Of a DNA stretch of 64,000 nt, positions 17,902 through 26,907 are shown in pieces. Within the stretch, counting starts at the first letter, position 1. Every line of letters starts with the position of its first letter. The position numbers and the translations under genes are program-made. The notes under the pieces were generated by a model that ran no database searches, was not told the DNA's origin, and saw only the letters and a list, made by a program, of their open reading frames with translations. This stretch comes from Streptomyces aureus (GTDB taxonomy: Bacteria > Actinomycetota > Actinomycetes > Streptomycetales > Streptomycetaceae): NCBI RefSeq assembly GCF_000725495.1, contig NZ_JNZD01000001.1, positions 372,001 through 436,000 of the forward strand. The letters are read 5' to 3'.

Positions 17902-17975
17902 AGAAAAATGTCCCAGATGTGAGCGCTCCGGCGGGCACCGGGGGCCGGACGGGGCCGATGAGCCTCGTCGGACGC

Positions 17976-18008
17976 GGTCCGGGGCCGGTGCGGGACCGGC
18001 CCCGGACC
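17976..18008 (-). terminator. Terminator after the YcnI-like gene
   Basis: ggtccggggccggt (17976-17989) and accggccccggacc (17995-18008) form a perfect 14-bp stem with a five-base loop. No U-run follows, as is common in Streptomyces. It separates the YcnI-like gene from the Sco1 operon. Confidence 0.75.
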
Positions 18009-18100
18009 GGTCCGGGGAGCCGCGTCCGCGACCCTCCGGTACCTGCCGGGAGCGTGTGTGTCTCAGTACCTCAGCGGTACCTCAGCGGTGTGCCTGCGCC

Positions 18101-18829
18101 TCAGGCGGTCGTGCGCCGGCGTCCGGCCAGGACGCCGTAGGCCACGCCGGCCAGGCCGACGAGGATGCCCACGACGCCGAGGACACGCGCGGTGGTGTCG
18201 CTGCCGTCCGCGGCGGAGGCCGTCTCGGTGTGCTCGGCGGTCTTCTCCGCGTGGGTGTCCTCCGCGGCGGCTGCTCCGTGGTGTCCTCCCTCGGCGGCGG
18301 CCGTGAGCACGAGCGTCGGGGCCGGGTGCTCGGGCTCCTCGGCGCCCTCCTTCTGCGGCTCGATCCAGCGGACGACCTCCTTGTCGGAGTACGTCTGGAC
18401 GGCCTTGAAGACGAGGGAGTCGGTGTCCTCGGGCAGCGCGCCGATGGAGAGCGGGAACTTCTGGAAGAAGCCCGGCTCGATGCCCTTGCCGTCGGCGGTC
18501 CAGGTCACCTTGGTGACGGCTTCGCCGATCTTCTCGCCGTGCGCGGTGACCGGCTTGTCGAGCTTGGACTTGGTGACCTTCACGGTCCAGCCCTCGAGCG
18601 GCTGCGGCATGACGGAGGCGAGCGGGTGGTCGAGAGGGAGGTTCACCTCGACCTGGGTGGTCGAGGCGTTGTCGCGCTCGTTGGGCACCTTGAAGTCGAC
18701 GACCGCGTAGCCGCCCTTGGCGGCCGCGCCCTCGGGCTGCACGCTGACGTGCGCGAACGCGGGGGCGGACAGGGCGAGAACGGCCGTGGCGGCGACGGTG
18801 CCGGCGGCGGCGAGACGAGAAGCCTTCAT
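18101..18829 (-). CDS. YcnI family copper-related membrane-anchored protein
   Basis: This 242-residue protein has a signal peptide ending AFA before HVSVQPEGA, so a His is again at the mature N-terminus, the copper ligand position of YcnI/DUF1775 domains. The beta domain spans about 27-170, with the conserved Trp in WTVKVTKSK. A His/Glu/Ala-rich linker (EGGHHGAAAAEDTHAEKTAEH) could bind metal. One C-terminal helix and RRRTTA tail anchor it outside the membrane. GGAAGG lies upstream of the ATG. Its position before the Sco1 operon fits copper acquisition. Confidence 0.88.
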   Translation of the reverse strand: MKASRLAAAGTVAATAVLALSAPAFAHVSVQPEGAAAKGGYAVVDFKVPNERDNASTTQVEVNLPLDHPLASVMPQPLEGWTVKVTKSKLDKPVTAHGEKIGEAVTKVTWTADGKGIEPGFFQKFPLSIGALPEDTDSLVFKAVQTYSDKEVVRWIEPQKEGAEEPEHPAPTLVLTAAAEGGHHGAAAAEDTHAEKTAEHTETASAADGSDTTARVLGVVGILVGLAGVAYGVLAGRRRTTA

Positions 18830-19064
18830 GGAAGGAAACACTCCACATTCAGTCCGGTGACGAAGGGGACGCGCGTGCGTCTCGGCGTCCCGTGGACGGG
18901 GCGAGACGGTGCCCGGGGGAGTCCCGGCGGGCAGGCGCGTGTGCGGCACGACCGCGTCCCCTTCGGGAAGGCCCGTGAAGCCACCGGGGCCGGTGGAGTC
19001 CGTGCGAGCGAGGACTCCGGGGACCCGGGGCGTTCCGTGGATTTCCGTGCGGCGGCGCGTCGTG

Positions 19065-19913
19065 TCAGGCGACGAGGGCGAACGCGGTGGAGGCGGGCGG
19101 CCCGCGGCGGACGACGGTGTGCTGGAGCGCCGTCGTCCGGGGGGCGAGGGGCGCGAGGAGCGCGGTGCGCGGAGTGCGCGCGATCTCGGGCGCCCCGGGA
19201 AGTCCCGTACGCAGGGCGCGTACGAGGGTGAGCGCGGCGCGCAGCGAGCGGACGAGCGCCGCTTCCGTGACTCCCTGCGCCGACAGCCGCATGAGCCGCA
19301 GCAGGGCCAGATCGCCGTGGCGCAGCACCCATCCCGCGGCGACGGCCGCGAGCACGTGGCCGAGCAGCATCGAAACGGAGGGCAGCACCGGCATCGCGGA
19401 GCCGCCCGCGGTGGGCAGGGCGTCCGCGCCATGGCGCATGGACGACGTCATGCCCGTCATCCCCGCCATCGACGTGTCGATCCGCGCGTCGGTGAGGATC
19501 TTCATGGCCTGCGCGGGGCTGATCGCCGCCGCGGCCGTACCGCACACCAGACGCGCGGCGCGCTCCACGAGCAGGGCGTCGGGCATCGTCGTCCCCGGCG
19601 CCATCGCACCCATGGAGCCGGTGGCCGCCGTACGGGTCCCCAGACCGAGTCCGAAGAGCGTGTGCAGCACCGTCTGGCCGAGCGCGAGCAGCACCACGAT
19701 GCCCGGCAGGGCGCGTTCGCGGCCGGCCAGCGACGCGGCGACGGCGAAGACCGCGAGGAAGCCCGCGCCCAGCGTCCACAGCGGGACGGTGGTGCAGGAG
19801 GCGATTCCGTGACCGGCCGCGGCCAGCACGACGCAGACCGCGGCGAACACCGCGGCCCTCAGGGTCCGGAGGCCCGCTCCGGAGTGCGCCGAACGCTGGT
19901 GGGGGGCAGTCAT
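19065..19913 (-). CDS. Met-rich integral membrane protein of unknown family
   Basis: A 282-residue protein with about five predicted helices, first AAVFAAVCVVLAAAGHGIA, then WTLGAGFLAVFAVAASLAG and IVVLLALGQTVLHTLFGLG. A loop between helices contains SMAGMTGMTSSMRHG, preceded by GSMGAMAPGTTM. Such Met/His clusters often bind copper(I). The ATG at 19913 follows GGTGGGGGG; the frame extends further up without domain character. It is on the same strand as the YcnI-like gene, 235 bp away. A copper role is inferred from context and Met content only. Confidence 0.65.
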   Translation of the reverse strand: MTAPHQRSAHSGAGLRTLRAAVFAAVCVVLAAAGHGIASCTTVPLWTLGAGFLAVFAVAASLAGRERALPGIVVLLALGQTVLHTLFGLGLGTRTAATGSMGAMAPGTTMPDALLVERAARLVCGTAAAAISPAQAMKILTDARIDTSMAGMTGMTSSMRHGADALPTAGGSAMPVLPSVSMLLGHVLAAVAAGWVLRHGDLALLRLMRLSAQGVTEAALVRSLRAALTLVRALRTGLPGAPEIARTPRTALLAPLAPRTTALQHTVVRRGPPASTAFALVA

Positions 19914-20178
19914 GGCGGGCTCATCATCGCACTGGGCCCCCACACCCCGTGCGGCAGGTCCGATTGACGGCTTGTGACCGGTCCGTCCACCGCCCGGAGT
20001 ACGCCGAACGGAATACCGCCGAACGGCCCTCGTCGGAGGCTTGATCGCTCGCGCATACACCGCGTCCCCGGGGGAGCGCGTCGGCCGTATGGGCGGCATC
20101 ACGTCGCGTATGCGATTGCGCACGGGTGGTTGCGGCAATACGTAACGGTATGTCGAGCCGCGGCCGGGAGGCTGGAGC

Positions 20179-20634
20179 ATGAGCATCTGGTGGTCACTCC
20201 ATCTGCGGCGCGAGGCTGCGAGTGTTCCGCTCGCCAGGCGCCTGCTGCTCGGCACGATGGAGAGCGCGGGCGTCGACCCGGACATCTCCTACGACCTCTC
20301 GGTCGCCCTCACCGAGGCATGCGCCAACGCCGTCGAGCACGGCGGGGACGGCGTACGGGACCCCGACTGCGAGGCGTACCGGGTGACCGCCTATCTCGAC
20401 GGCGACCAGTGCCGCATCGAGGTCACCGACTTCGGCCCCGGATTCCCGGCGGGCGGCGCCCGCCCCCCGCTGCGCCAGGCCGGCGAGGACGCGGAGCACG
20501 GGCGGGGCCTGTGCCTGATCCGTGAACTCGCCGACCACGTCCACATCGGCAACAGGCCGGGGCGCGGCGGCGCGGTGGTGAGCTTCGACAAGATCCTCAA
20601 GTGGAAGACGGTCCCCACACTGCTTCCCGCCTGA
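20179..20634 (+). CDS. RsbW-like ATP-binding regulatory kinase
   Basis: A 151-residue GHKL ATPase consisting of one HATPase domain. The N box is ALTEACANAVEHG, the G1 box DFGPGFP and the G2 box EHGRGLCLIREL. Proteins of this size act as anti-sigma factors or as kinases of anti-anti-sigma factors. GGAGG lies eight bases before the ATG. No sigma factor is adjacent, so its partner is unknown. The last codons and stop are part of a 26-bp direct duplication. Confidence 0.85.
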   Translation: MSIWWSLHLRREAASVPLARRLLLGTMESAGVDPDISYDLSVALTEACANAVEHGGDGVRDPDCEAYRVTAYLDGDQCRIEVTDFGPGFPAGGARPPLRQAGEDAEHGRGLCLIRELADHVHIGNRPGRGGAVVSFDKILKWKTVPTLLPA

Positions 20635-20667
20635 TGGGCCGGACGCCGCTTCCCGCCTGACGGGCCG
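20622..20667. repeat. Direct repeat across a stop codon
   Basis: gcttcccgcctgatgggccg (20622-20641) recurs as gcttcccgcctgacgggccg (20648-20667), offset 26 bp. The first copy contains the stop codon of the RsbW-like gene. It looks like a recent small tandem duplication. Confidence 0.8.
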
Positions 20668-20839
20668 TACGACGGGTGCCGCCCGGTCCTGCCCGGTCCT
20701 GACCCGCCCCGGTTCACAGCCCGGCGACAGGCTCCGCCCAGGTTCCTGACGGCTGCCGCGTCTAGGTTCCCTTCGCACAGGGCCGCAGCCGGTTCCGGTG
20801 CCCGCACCCGCCGGCGTCCTCGGGAGAAGGGGTACGTCG

Positions 20840-21664
20840 ATGAGCAGCCGCGAGGACGACCGGGCGCTGGCAGGGGCCGCCGTGGCCGCGCTGACCGGAC
20901 AGCTGGAGCTGACCCCCAAACCCGGGCTGCCGGACCCTCGTGACCTGCGTGCCCGGGCCAGCTGGCGGGACCTGTGTTCGCTGCGCTGGTCGGCCAGGGC
21001 ACTGGCCCCCGGCCTCGCGGCCATGGCCGCCGCCGCCCGCCGCACCGGCCGGGCCACACCCGAACTCCGCGCGGAACTGGGCGCGATCGGCCGGTGCACC
21101 GAACACTCGGTGGCCCTGACCGGCGGCGGCCACCGGGGTGCCCTGTGGGCCCTCGGGCTGCTGGTCGCCGCGGCGGCACTCGACCCGGGGGCGCACGGCA
21201 GCGAGGTCACCGCGACCGCCAAGAGCATCGCCGCGCACACCGACCGGCGGGCACCGCGCCGGCCCTCCCGCGGCTCGTCCGTCTCCGCGCAGTACGGAGC
21301 GGCCGGCGCGCGCGGTGAGGCGCGGGCCGGATTCCCGCACGTGCGGCGGGCGTTGGAGGCGCTCGCGACCGCCCGCTCGGCCGGGGCGCCCGAGCCCAGC
21401 GCCCGCCTCGACGCCCTGCTGACCGTCATGTCCACGCTCCAGGACACCGAGTTGCTGTACACGGCCGGACCTCACGGTCTGCGCCATGTCCAGGCCGGCG
21501 CCCGGGGCGTGCTCGAAGCGGGGGGCACGGCCACCCCGGAGGGGCGTGCGGGCCTCGACGCCCTGGACGACGATCTGCACGCACGCGGCTGGAGCCCCGG
21601 AGGCAGCGGGGCGCTGCTCGCGGGCGCGCTGTTCGTGGACGCACTCCCACTCGCCCCCGCCTGA
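20840..21664 (+). CDS. CitG/MdcB-like triphosphoribosyl-dephospho-CoA synthase
   Basis: A 274-residue all-helical protein of the CitG family, which makes the prosthetic-group precursor of citrate lyase or malonate decarboxylase from dephospho-CoA and ATP. Family-like segments are KPGLPDPRD near the N-terminus, TGGGHRGALWALGLL (position of the TGxNTHKG motif), SAQYGAAGARGEARAGFPHV and the C-terminal DDDLHARGWSPGGSGALLAG. GAGAAGGGG precedes the ATG. No lyase or decarboxylase genes are nearby, and the motif is altered from the canonical form, so activity is not assured. Confidence 0.72.
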   Translation: MSSREDDRALAGAAVAALTGQLELTPKPGLPDPRDLRARASWRDLCSLRWSARALAPGLAAMAAAARRTGRATPELRAELGAIGRCTEHSVALTGGGHRGALWALGLLVAAAALDPGAHGSEVTATAKSIAAHTDRRAPRRPSRGSSVSAQYGAAGARGEARAGFPHVRRALEALATARSAGAPEPSARLDALLTVMSTLQDTELLYTAGPHGLRHVQAGARGVLEAGGTATPEGRAGLDALDDDLHARGWSPGGSGALLAGALFVDALPLAPA

Positions 21665-21815
21665 CGGCCCACCGAGCCGGCCCGCCACCGACCGGATCTC
21701 CCCGCCGACCCGGGCACCGTTTCCCGGGGCTCCCCTGAGGCGGGCCCCAACACCCTGCCGGGCTTGGCGTCCCCGGGCACACCGATGTCCCCACCCGCCA
21801 CTGTCCCCGGACACA

Positions 21816-21851
21816 CCGACGGCCGGGCCCCGAAGGGAACCCGGCCGTCGG
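21816..21851 (-). terminator. Terminator after the aminopeptidase P gene
   Basis: ccgacggccggg (21816-21827) and cccggccgtcgg (21840-21851) form a perfect 12-bp stem with a 12-base loop. It may also stop the converging CitG-like transcript. Confidence 0.8.
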
Positions 21852-21879
21852 TCGCGTGTCGGCCCTCGCGGGCCCCGCG

Positions 21880-23367
21880 TCAGCCCTTGAGGGACGCCAT
21901 CCAGGCCTCGACCTCGTCCGAGCGGCGCGGCAGGCCGGCCGAGAGGTTGCGGTTGCCGTCCTCGGTGACGAGGAGGTCGTCCTCGATGCGGACGCCGATG
22001 CCGCGGTACTCCTCGGGCACGGTCAGATCGTCCGCCTGGAAGTACAGGCCCGGCTCGACGGTCAGGCACATGCCCGGCTCCAGCGTGCCCTCGACGTACG
22101 TCTCGGTGCGCGCGGCGGCGCAGTCGTGGACGTCCATGCCGAGCATGTGGCCGGTGCCGTGCAGGGTCCAGCGGCGCTGGAGACCGAGCTCCAGGACCCG
22201 CTCGACCGGGCCTTCGAGAAGACCCCACTCGACGAGCCGCTCGGCCAGCACGTGCTGCGCGGCGTCGTGGAAGTCGCGGTACTTGGCGCCGGGACGGACG
22301 GCCGCGATGCCGGCCTCCTGGGCGTCGTACACCGCGTCGTAGATCTTCTTCTGGATCTCCGTGTACGTGCCGTTGACGGGCAGCGTGCGGGTGACGTCGG
22401 CGGTGTAGAGGGTGTGGGTCTCCACGCCCGCGTCCAGCAGCAGCAGATCGCCGGAGCGGACCGGGCCGTCGTTGCGCACCCAGTGCAGCGTGCACGCGTG
22501 CGGGCCGGCGGCGCAGATCGAGCCGTAGCCGATGTCGTTGCCCTCGACCCGCGCGCGCAGGAAGAAGGTGCCCTCGATGTAGCGCTCGCTGGTGGCCTCG
22601 GCCTTGTCGAGGACCTTCACCACGTCCTCGAAGCCGCGCACGGTGGAGTCGACGGCCTTCTGCAGCTCGCCGGCCTCGAACTCGTCCTTGACGAGCCGTG
22701 CCTCGGAGAGGAAGACGCGCAGCTCGTCGTCGCGCTCGCGGGTGACCTTGTCGGTCAGCGCGGCCTCGATCTCCGCGTCGTAGCCGCGCACGACACGGAC
22801 CGGACCGGTGGCCTCCTTCAGCGCGGCGGGCAGCTCGCGGACGTCCGAGGCGGGGATGCCGTACAGCTGCTCGGCCTCGGCCAGGGAGTGGCGGCGGCCG
22901 ACCCACAGCTCGCCCTGCCCGGACAGCCAGAACTCGCCGTTCTCGCGGTTGGAGCGCGGCAGCAGGTAGATCGTCGCCTTGTGGCCCTCGGTGGCGGGCT
23001 CCAGCACGAGGACGCCGTCCTCGGTGAGGTTGCCGGTGAGGTAGGCGTACTCGACCGAGGCACGGAAGGGGTATTCCGTGTCGTTCGAGCGGGTCTTCAG
23101 GTTGCCCGCCGGGATCACCAGGCGCTCGCCCGGGAAGCGCGCGGACAGCGCGGCGCGGCGGGCCGCGGTGTAGCCGGCCTGGGCGACGGGCTCGAGGCCG
23201 CGCAGCTCGGTGTCGGCCCAGCCGGACTTCATGCTCGCGGCGAGCTCGTCGGACACGCCCGGGTACAGGCCGTTCTTGCGCTGCTTGATGGGCTCTTCCT
23301 CGCCCGCTTCGTCAGCGGCTTCGTCGAGTACGGCTTCCGGGGTCTCCGGGGTGAGCGCCTCCGACAC
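21880..23367 (-). CDS. Aminopeptidase P family protein (Xaa-Pro aminopeptidase)
   Basis: A 495-residue metallopeptidase that would remove N-terminal residues before proline. The N-terminal creatinase-like domain reaches to about residue 210. The catalytic M24 domain shows all five metal ligands: Asp in LLLLDAGVET, Asp in YTADVTRTL, His in GTGHMLGMDVHD, Glu in TVEPGLYF and Glu in VRIEDDLLV. The GTG start is preceded by AAGGAGG seven bases upstream, which supports it. The acidic 30-residue N-terminal extension is unusual. It is a single-gene unit between two terminators or gaps. Confidence 0.93.
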   Translation of the reverse strand: MSEALTPETPEAVLDEAADEAGEEEPIKQRKNGLYPGVSDELAASMKSGWADTELRGLEPVAQAGYTAARRAALSARFPGERLVIPAGNLKTRSNDTEYPFRASVEYAYLTGNLTEDGVLVLEPATEGHKATIYLLPRSNRENGEFWLSGQGELWVGRRHSLAEAEQLYGIPASDVRELPAALKEATGPVRVVRGYDAEIEAALTDKVTRERDDELRVFLSEARLVKDEFEAGELQKAVDSTVRGFEDVVKVLDKAEATSERYIEGTFFLRARVEGNDIGYGSICAAGPHACTLHWVRNDGPVRSGDLLLLDAGVETHTLYTADVTRTLPVNGTYTEIQKKIYDAVYDAQEAGIAAVRPGAKYRDFHDAAQHVLAERLVEWGLLEGPVERVLELGLQRRWTLHGTGHMLGMDVHDCAAARTETYVEGTLEPGMCLTVEPGLYFQADDLTVPEEYRGIGVRIEDDLLVTEDGNRNLSAGLPRRSDEVEAWMASLKG

Positions 23368-23466
23368 GGTCTGCCTCCTTGATACGACTCTGGACCTCCC
23401 CCATCGTACGGTCGTACTGAAGGGGGCCCAGGGCCGGAAGACCTATTACACCGGGTGAGAGCCCTC

Positions 23467-24978
23467 TCACTCGAAGCGGGCCGCCAGCAGGACGACGTCC
23501 TCGTCGCTGTCCGCCTCGTCCAGGCCGTCCGGCAGGACACCGCGCAGCACGTGGTCGGCGATCGCGCCGGGGTCCTCGCGCAGCGCCCTGGGGACGCTCG
23601 CCGCCGCGGCGTGCAGCCGGGCGAAGGCGCGGTCCATCGGATCGCCGGTGCGGTGCAGCAGACCGTCGGTGTAGAGCAGGACGGTCTCGCCGGGCTCGGC
23701 GGTCAGCTCGACGCTCGGCGCCTCCCAGCAGGCGAGCATGCCGAGCGGAGCGGACAGGGAGGTCTCCACGAACTCGGTGCGCCGGGGGCCGATCACCAGG
23801 GGCGGGCTGTGTCCGGCGCCGGCGAGCGTGATCTTGCGCAGGGCGGGCTCGCAGTAGGCGAACAGGGCGGTGGCGCAGCGCGCGGGTTCGGTCAGCCGCA
23901 GCAGCAGTTCGAGGTCGGAGAGCACGGCGACCGGGTCCTCGCCCTCCATGACGGCGTAGGCGCGCAGGGAGGCGCGCAGCCGGCCCATGGCGGCGACGGC
24001 GCTGGGACCCGAGCCGGTGACGGAGCCGACCGCGAGGCCGAGCGCGGCGTCGGGCAGCGGCAGTGCGTCGTACCAGTCGCCGCCGCCGCGCGGGCCGGTG
24101 CGGTGCCGGGCGGCGAGCTGGACACCGACGACTCGGGGCAGCCGTGCGGGCAGCAGCTCCTCGGAGATCGTCGTGACGCGGGCCCGCGCGCGTTCGAGTT
24201 CCACCAGCCGGGCCAGGTGTTCCGTGGCGTAGCGGGTGTAGAGGCCGACGAGATGGCGCTGGCGCTCGACCGGCTCGGCGGGTTCGTCGTAGAGCCACAC
24301 GGCGGCGCCGAGGCGGCCGGCGGCCTCGGTCGCCAGCGGCAGCGCGTAGCTGGCGGCGTAGCCGAGCCGGGCGGCGACCTCGCGGTGGCGCGGGTCGAGC
24401 CCGTCCTCCGAGAGGAGGTCCGGCTCGGTGATCTCGCCCTCGCCGCCGGGCAGTCCGTCCAGGATCCTGCCGTACGACATGGAGCTGCGCGGCACCGTCT
24501 CGATGTGGCCGAGGTCGGCCCGGGCGAGGCCGAGTCCGATCGTGGTGTCCGGGCCCAGCCCGTCGCCGGGTTCCATGACGACCAGACCGCGCCGGGCACC
24601 GACGAGGGCGGCTCCGGCGCGCAGCAGTTCCTGCAGGGCGTCGCTCAGTGTCGCGGTGCGCGCGAGCCGCTCCGTGAGTTCGTGGAGCGTGGTGAGGTCC
24701 GAGACCCAGCCCGCGAGGCGGTCCTGGAGCGCGGCTCCGGGGCCGGCCGGCGGGGCGGCCGAGGAGGCGTCCGCGGGCGCGGGCGTCGGCGCGACAGTGT
24801 GTGCGGGCGAAGGAACCGTTGAATCGATTCCGGCCACTTTCGGAAGGTGAGGGGCGTTCATGACGACCGGCTTTCCGACCGGTGCGTATTGCTCAATAGC
24901 ATCGCAAACCCCCATGTCGTTCTGCGCCGCTAGCGGTGTCTCCACATGTACACGTACTCGTGAGGGGATGTCCAGCAT
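23467..24978 (-). CDS. GAF-SpoIIE (PP2C-type) protein phosphatase
   Basis: The 503-residue protein has a disordered N-terminal 75 residues, a GAF domain (about 95-265) and a C-terminal PP2C/SpoIIE phosphatase (about 290-503). Metal-binding motifs are GGGDWYDALPLP and SVTGSGPSA, then LLYTDGLLHR and the final DEDVVLLAARF. In SVTGSGPSA the usual metal Asp (typically GDVxGHG) is replaced by Ser, which could lower activity. Such proteins act on anti-anti-sigma factors in partner-switching networks. ATG at 24978 was kept because it gives the longest frame; ATG at 24861 is an alternative. Confidence 0.85.
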   Translation of the reverse strand: MLDIPSRVRVHVETPLAAQNDMGVCDAIEQYAPVGKPVVMNAPHLPKVAGIDSTVPSPAHTVAPTPAPADASSAAPPAGPGAALQDRLAGWVSDLTTLHELTERLARTATLSDALQELLRAGAALVGARRGLVVMEPGDGLGPDTTIGLGLARADLGHIETVPRSSMSYGRILDGLPGGEGEITEPDLLSEDGLDPRHREVAARLGYAASYALPLATEAAGRLGAAVWLYDEPAEPVERQRHLVGLYTRYATEHLARLVELERARARVTTISEELLPARLPRVVGVQLAARHRTGPRGGGDWYDALPLPDAALGLAVGSVTGSGPSAVAAMGRLRASLRAYAVMEGEDPVAVLSDLELLLRLTEPARCATALFAYCEPALRKITLAGAGHSPPLVIGPRRTEFVETSLSAPLGMLACWEAPSVELTAEPGETVLLYTDGLLHRTGDPMDRAFARLHAAAASVPRALREDPGAIADHVLRGVLPDGLDEADSDEDVVLLAARFE

Positions 24979-25460
24979 TGTCCTGCCGGGATTCCTGGTG
25001 TCCGTGAGACCGGTGGTAACCCTTGCGGGAAATCAAAATTGGCTTAAAACTGACTCGGGCAACGGCTTATTGAGGTCGACTGGCCTCGTTCGACGGAGCG
25101 TCACAGCGGTCGTGATGGGTACGTACTCGGTGAAGGCCAGGGGTGGTTGAGATCCGCCCGGAACCTGGCGACGGACCCGGGCGTCTTAACCACCGACGAC
25201 CGTGCCCCATCCTCCCGTGGCGGAGGCGGCTAGGAAATCGCGGGACGTAAAACGCCAGGCGCCGCCACCCCACGCCATGCCCATGCTGTGAACGGACGCG
25301 GTATGGGCGCGGACACAGCCACATGCTCGGCCCAGAGGGGTTCCCCTTGCCTCCAGCAGGGGTGTGATGCGCCAGCAGGTACGCACAGTGAAGTGATCGA
25401 CACATGGTGTGATGTGATCCTCGGTGTTGCCAGGCGTGCAACGGAAAGGAACGAGCGCTC
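24979..25460. other. 482-bp divergent intergenic region
   Basis: It separates the phosphatase (minus) from a prim-pol gene (plus). An AT-richer stretch at 25018-25060 contains gaaatcaaaattggcttaaa and probably holds promoters. A small hairpin CCTCC-GGAGG lies at 25211-25226. A longer imperfect one, ccccttgc with gcagggg, is at about 25344-25366. No known riboswitch pattern was recognised and no gene is seen. Confidence 0.6.
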
Positions 25461-26126
25461 ATGCGCGAGATCCTCGGAAGGCGACGCAGGCTCCTGTCCA
25501 GGCGAGCCGACGGGAGGGCCGAGATGCTCGGCGCGGCCCTGACGTTCGCGGACGCATGGCGGTGGCCCGTACTCCCGGGTGTGGCGGCCGACCCGCAGGG
25601 GCGTGCCCGCTGCGGCTGTCCCGACCCGGAGTGCTCGGTGCCCGGCGCCCATCCCTTCGACCCCGGCCTCCTCGCGGCCACCACGGACGAGCGCATGGTG
25701 CGCTGGTGGTGGACCAACCGGCCCACGGCCCCCATCGTGCTGGCCACCGGGGGCGGCGCGCCGTGCGCGGTGAGCCTGCCCGCGGTCGCCGCGGCCGGCG
25801 CGCTCGACGCCCTCGACCGCACGGGCATGCGCCTCGGCCCGGTCGTCGCGTCCCCCTCGCGCTGGGCGATCCTCGTCGCCCCCTACTCGATGGAGCAGCT
25901 GGGCGAACTGCTCTACGCCAAGGACTTCGTCCCCGGCTCCCTGCGCTTCCACGGCACCGGCGGCTACATCGCGCTGCCGCCGTCCGAGACCGGCGAGGGG
26001 CAGATCCGCTGGGAGCGGGCTCCGCTGCCCGGTTCGGCCGCCCCCTGGGTGCCCGACGTGGAGGCCGTGGTGGACGCGGTCGTCGAGGCCCTCACTCGTA
26101 CGGGTGTGAGCGCGCCCGAGTTGTAG
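25461..26126 (+). CDS. Prim-pol (bifunctional primase/polymerase)-like protein
   Basis: A 221-residue protein with the layout of the archaeo-eukaryotic primase-like prim-pol domain: ALTFADAWRWPVLPGVAAD, then a Cys-containing CGCPDPECSVPGAHPF insert, WWTNRPTAPIVLATG, and a C-terminal RFHGTGGYIALPPS. The usual acidic catalytic pair (hhhDxD) reads PCAVSLPAV here, so the active site seems lost. It may be a regulatory relative rather than a polymerase. AAAGGA precedes the ATG, with in-frame spacing good for initiation. No helicase or phage genes are adjacent. Confidence 0.7.
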   Translation: MREILGRRRRLLSRRADGRAEMLGAALTFADAWRWPVLPGVAADPQGRARCGCPDPECSVPGAHPFDPGLLAATTDERMVRWWWTNRPTAPIVLATGGGAPCAVSLPAVAAAGALDALDRTGMRLGPVVASPSRWAILVAPYSMEQLGELLYAKDFVPGSLRFHGTGGYIALPPSETGEGQIRWERAPLPGSAAPWVPDVEAVVDAVVEALTRTGVSAPEL

Positions 26127-26181
26127 GGGCGTCCGGCGCGCGGCGGTCCGCGCGCCCGCCCCCGCTCGTTATCGTCCGCCC

Positions 26182-26772
26182 ATGCAGCGTCATTCCGGGG
26201 GGTACCGGGCCGCGCCGCCGTGGCCCGGCGGGCCGGACCCCCGCAGGGCCCGCGTCGTGGCGCTGGCGGGGGCCGTCGTGTTCGTGCTCGCCCTGCCCCT
26301 GGCCGTGGCCTCGGCCGGCACGGTGGGCGAGCGGGGTTCCCCGGCGGGGGACGAAACGGCTCCGGCCGGCGGGGGACCGCCGGTGCCAGGACCCCGGAGT
26401 TCTCCCCCGCCGCCGGACCCCGGACCCGCCACGGCCGCCCGCTGCGGACCCGAGCTCTCCTCGCCCGAGGGTGTCGAGGCGCAGACCTGTGTCCTGACCC
26501 GGGGCGGCCGGACCTGGGCGCGCACCTATTACCGCAACGCGACCGGTGACGCGCTGAGCTCCGCCCTCACACTGATGGGTCCGGGCGGGCGCACGGTGCA
26601 GATGGACTGCGCGGTGGACACGCAGGACGATCCCGGGGCGTGCGAGACACCGCGGCAGCGCACGGCCGGTGATCCGGGGGCGTACTCGGCGGTCGCGGAA
26701 TTCGCGCGGAGTGCCGACGGCCCGTTGATGCTGCGTTCGGGAAGCAACTCGGCTCGCGGCCAAGGCGATTGA
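26182..26772 (+). CDS. Membrane-anchored hypothetical protein
   Basis: A 196-residue protein. Residues 1-24 are basic cytoplasmic, residues about 25-46 form one helix (VVALAGAVVFVLALPLAVAS), and a Pro/Gly-rich spacer to about 85 leads to an external domain. The domain has four Cys residues (RCGPEL, QTCVLTR, DCAVDT, ACETP), which could make two disulfides, and the segment TWARTYYRNATGD. No family is recognised. It starts 55 bp after the prim-pol gene and is followed by an inverted repeat and a strong hairpin. Confidence 0.6.
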   Translation: MQRHSGGYRAAPPWPGGPDPRRARVVALAGAVVFVLALPLAVASAGTVGERGSPAGDETAPAGGGPPVPGPRSSPPPPDPGPATAARCGPELSSPEGVEAQTCVLTRGGRTWARTYYRNATGDALSSALTLMGPGGRTVQMDCAVDTQDDPGACETPRQRTAGDPGAYSAVAEFARSADGPLMLRSGSNSARGQGD

Positions 26773-26775
26773 TAT

Positions 26776-26793
26776 TGTTCGGGATTCCGAACA
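26776..26793. promoter_or_regulatory. Perfect inverted repeat TGTTCGG-GATT-CCGAACA
   Basis: Seven-base arms (26776-26782 and 26787-26793) with a 4-base spacer lie just after the stop codon at 26772. It could be an operator or a small extra hairpin. No adjacent promoter is evident. Confidence 0.4.
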
Positions 26794-26801
26794 TGGAAAG
26801 A

Positions 26802-26839
26802 CCCGGTTGCTGGCGACGGGGGATGCACCAGCAACCGGG
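26802..26839 (+). terminator. Terminator after the membrane-anchored hypothetical gene
   Basis: cccggttgctgg (26802-26813) pairs perfectly with ccagcaaccggg (26828-26839). No U-run follows. Confidence 0.75.
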
Positions 26840-26907
26840 CTACTCGAACGGTAACAAGAGATCGGCAGTTCGCAAATTCGATCTCGGCTATTCGGACACG
26901 GATTTAC

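Noticed and set aside
20762..22906. A 714-codon minus-strand frame
   Set aside because: It overlaps the aminopeptidase P and CitG-like genes, which have clear motifs; it is a shadow.
24979..25460. A c-di-AMP or other riboswitch upstream of the prim-pol gene
   Set aside because: I could not match a known consensus; only short hairpins are seen.
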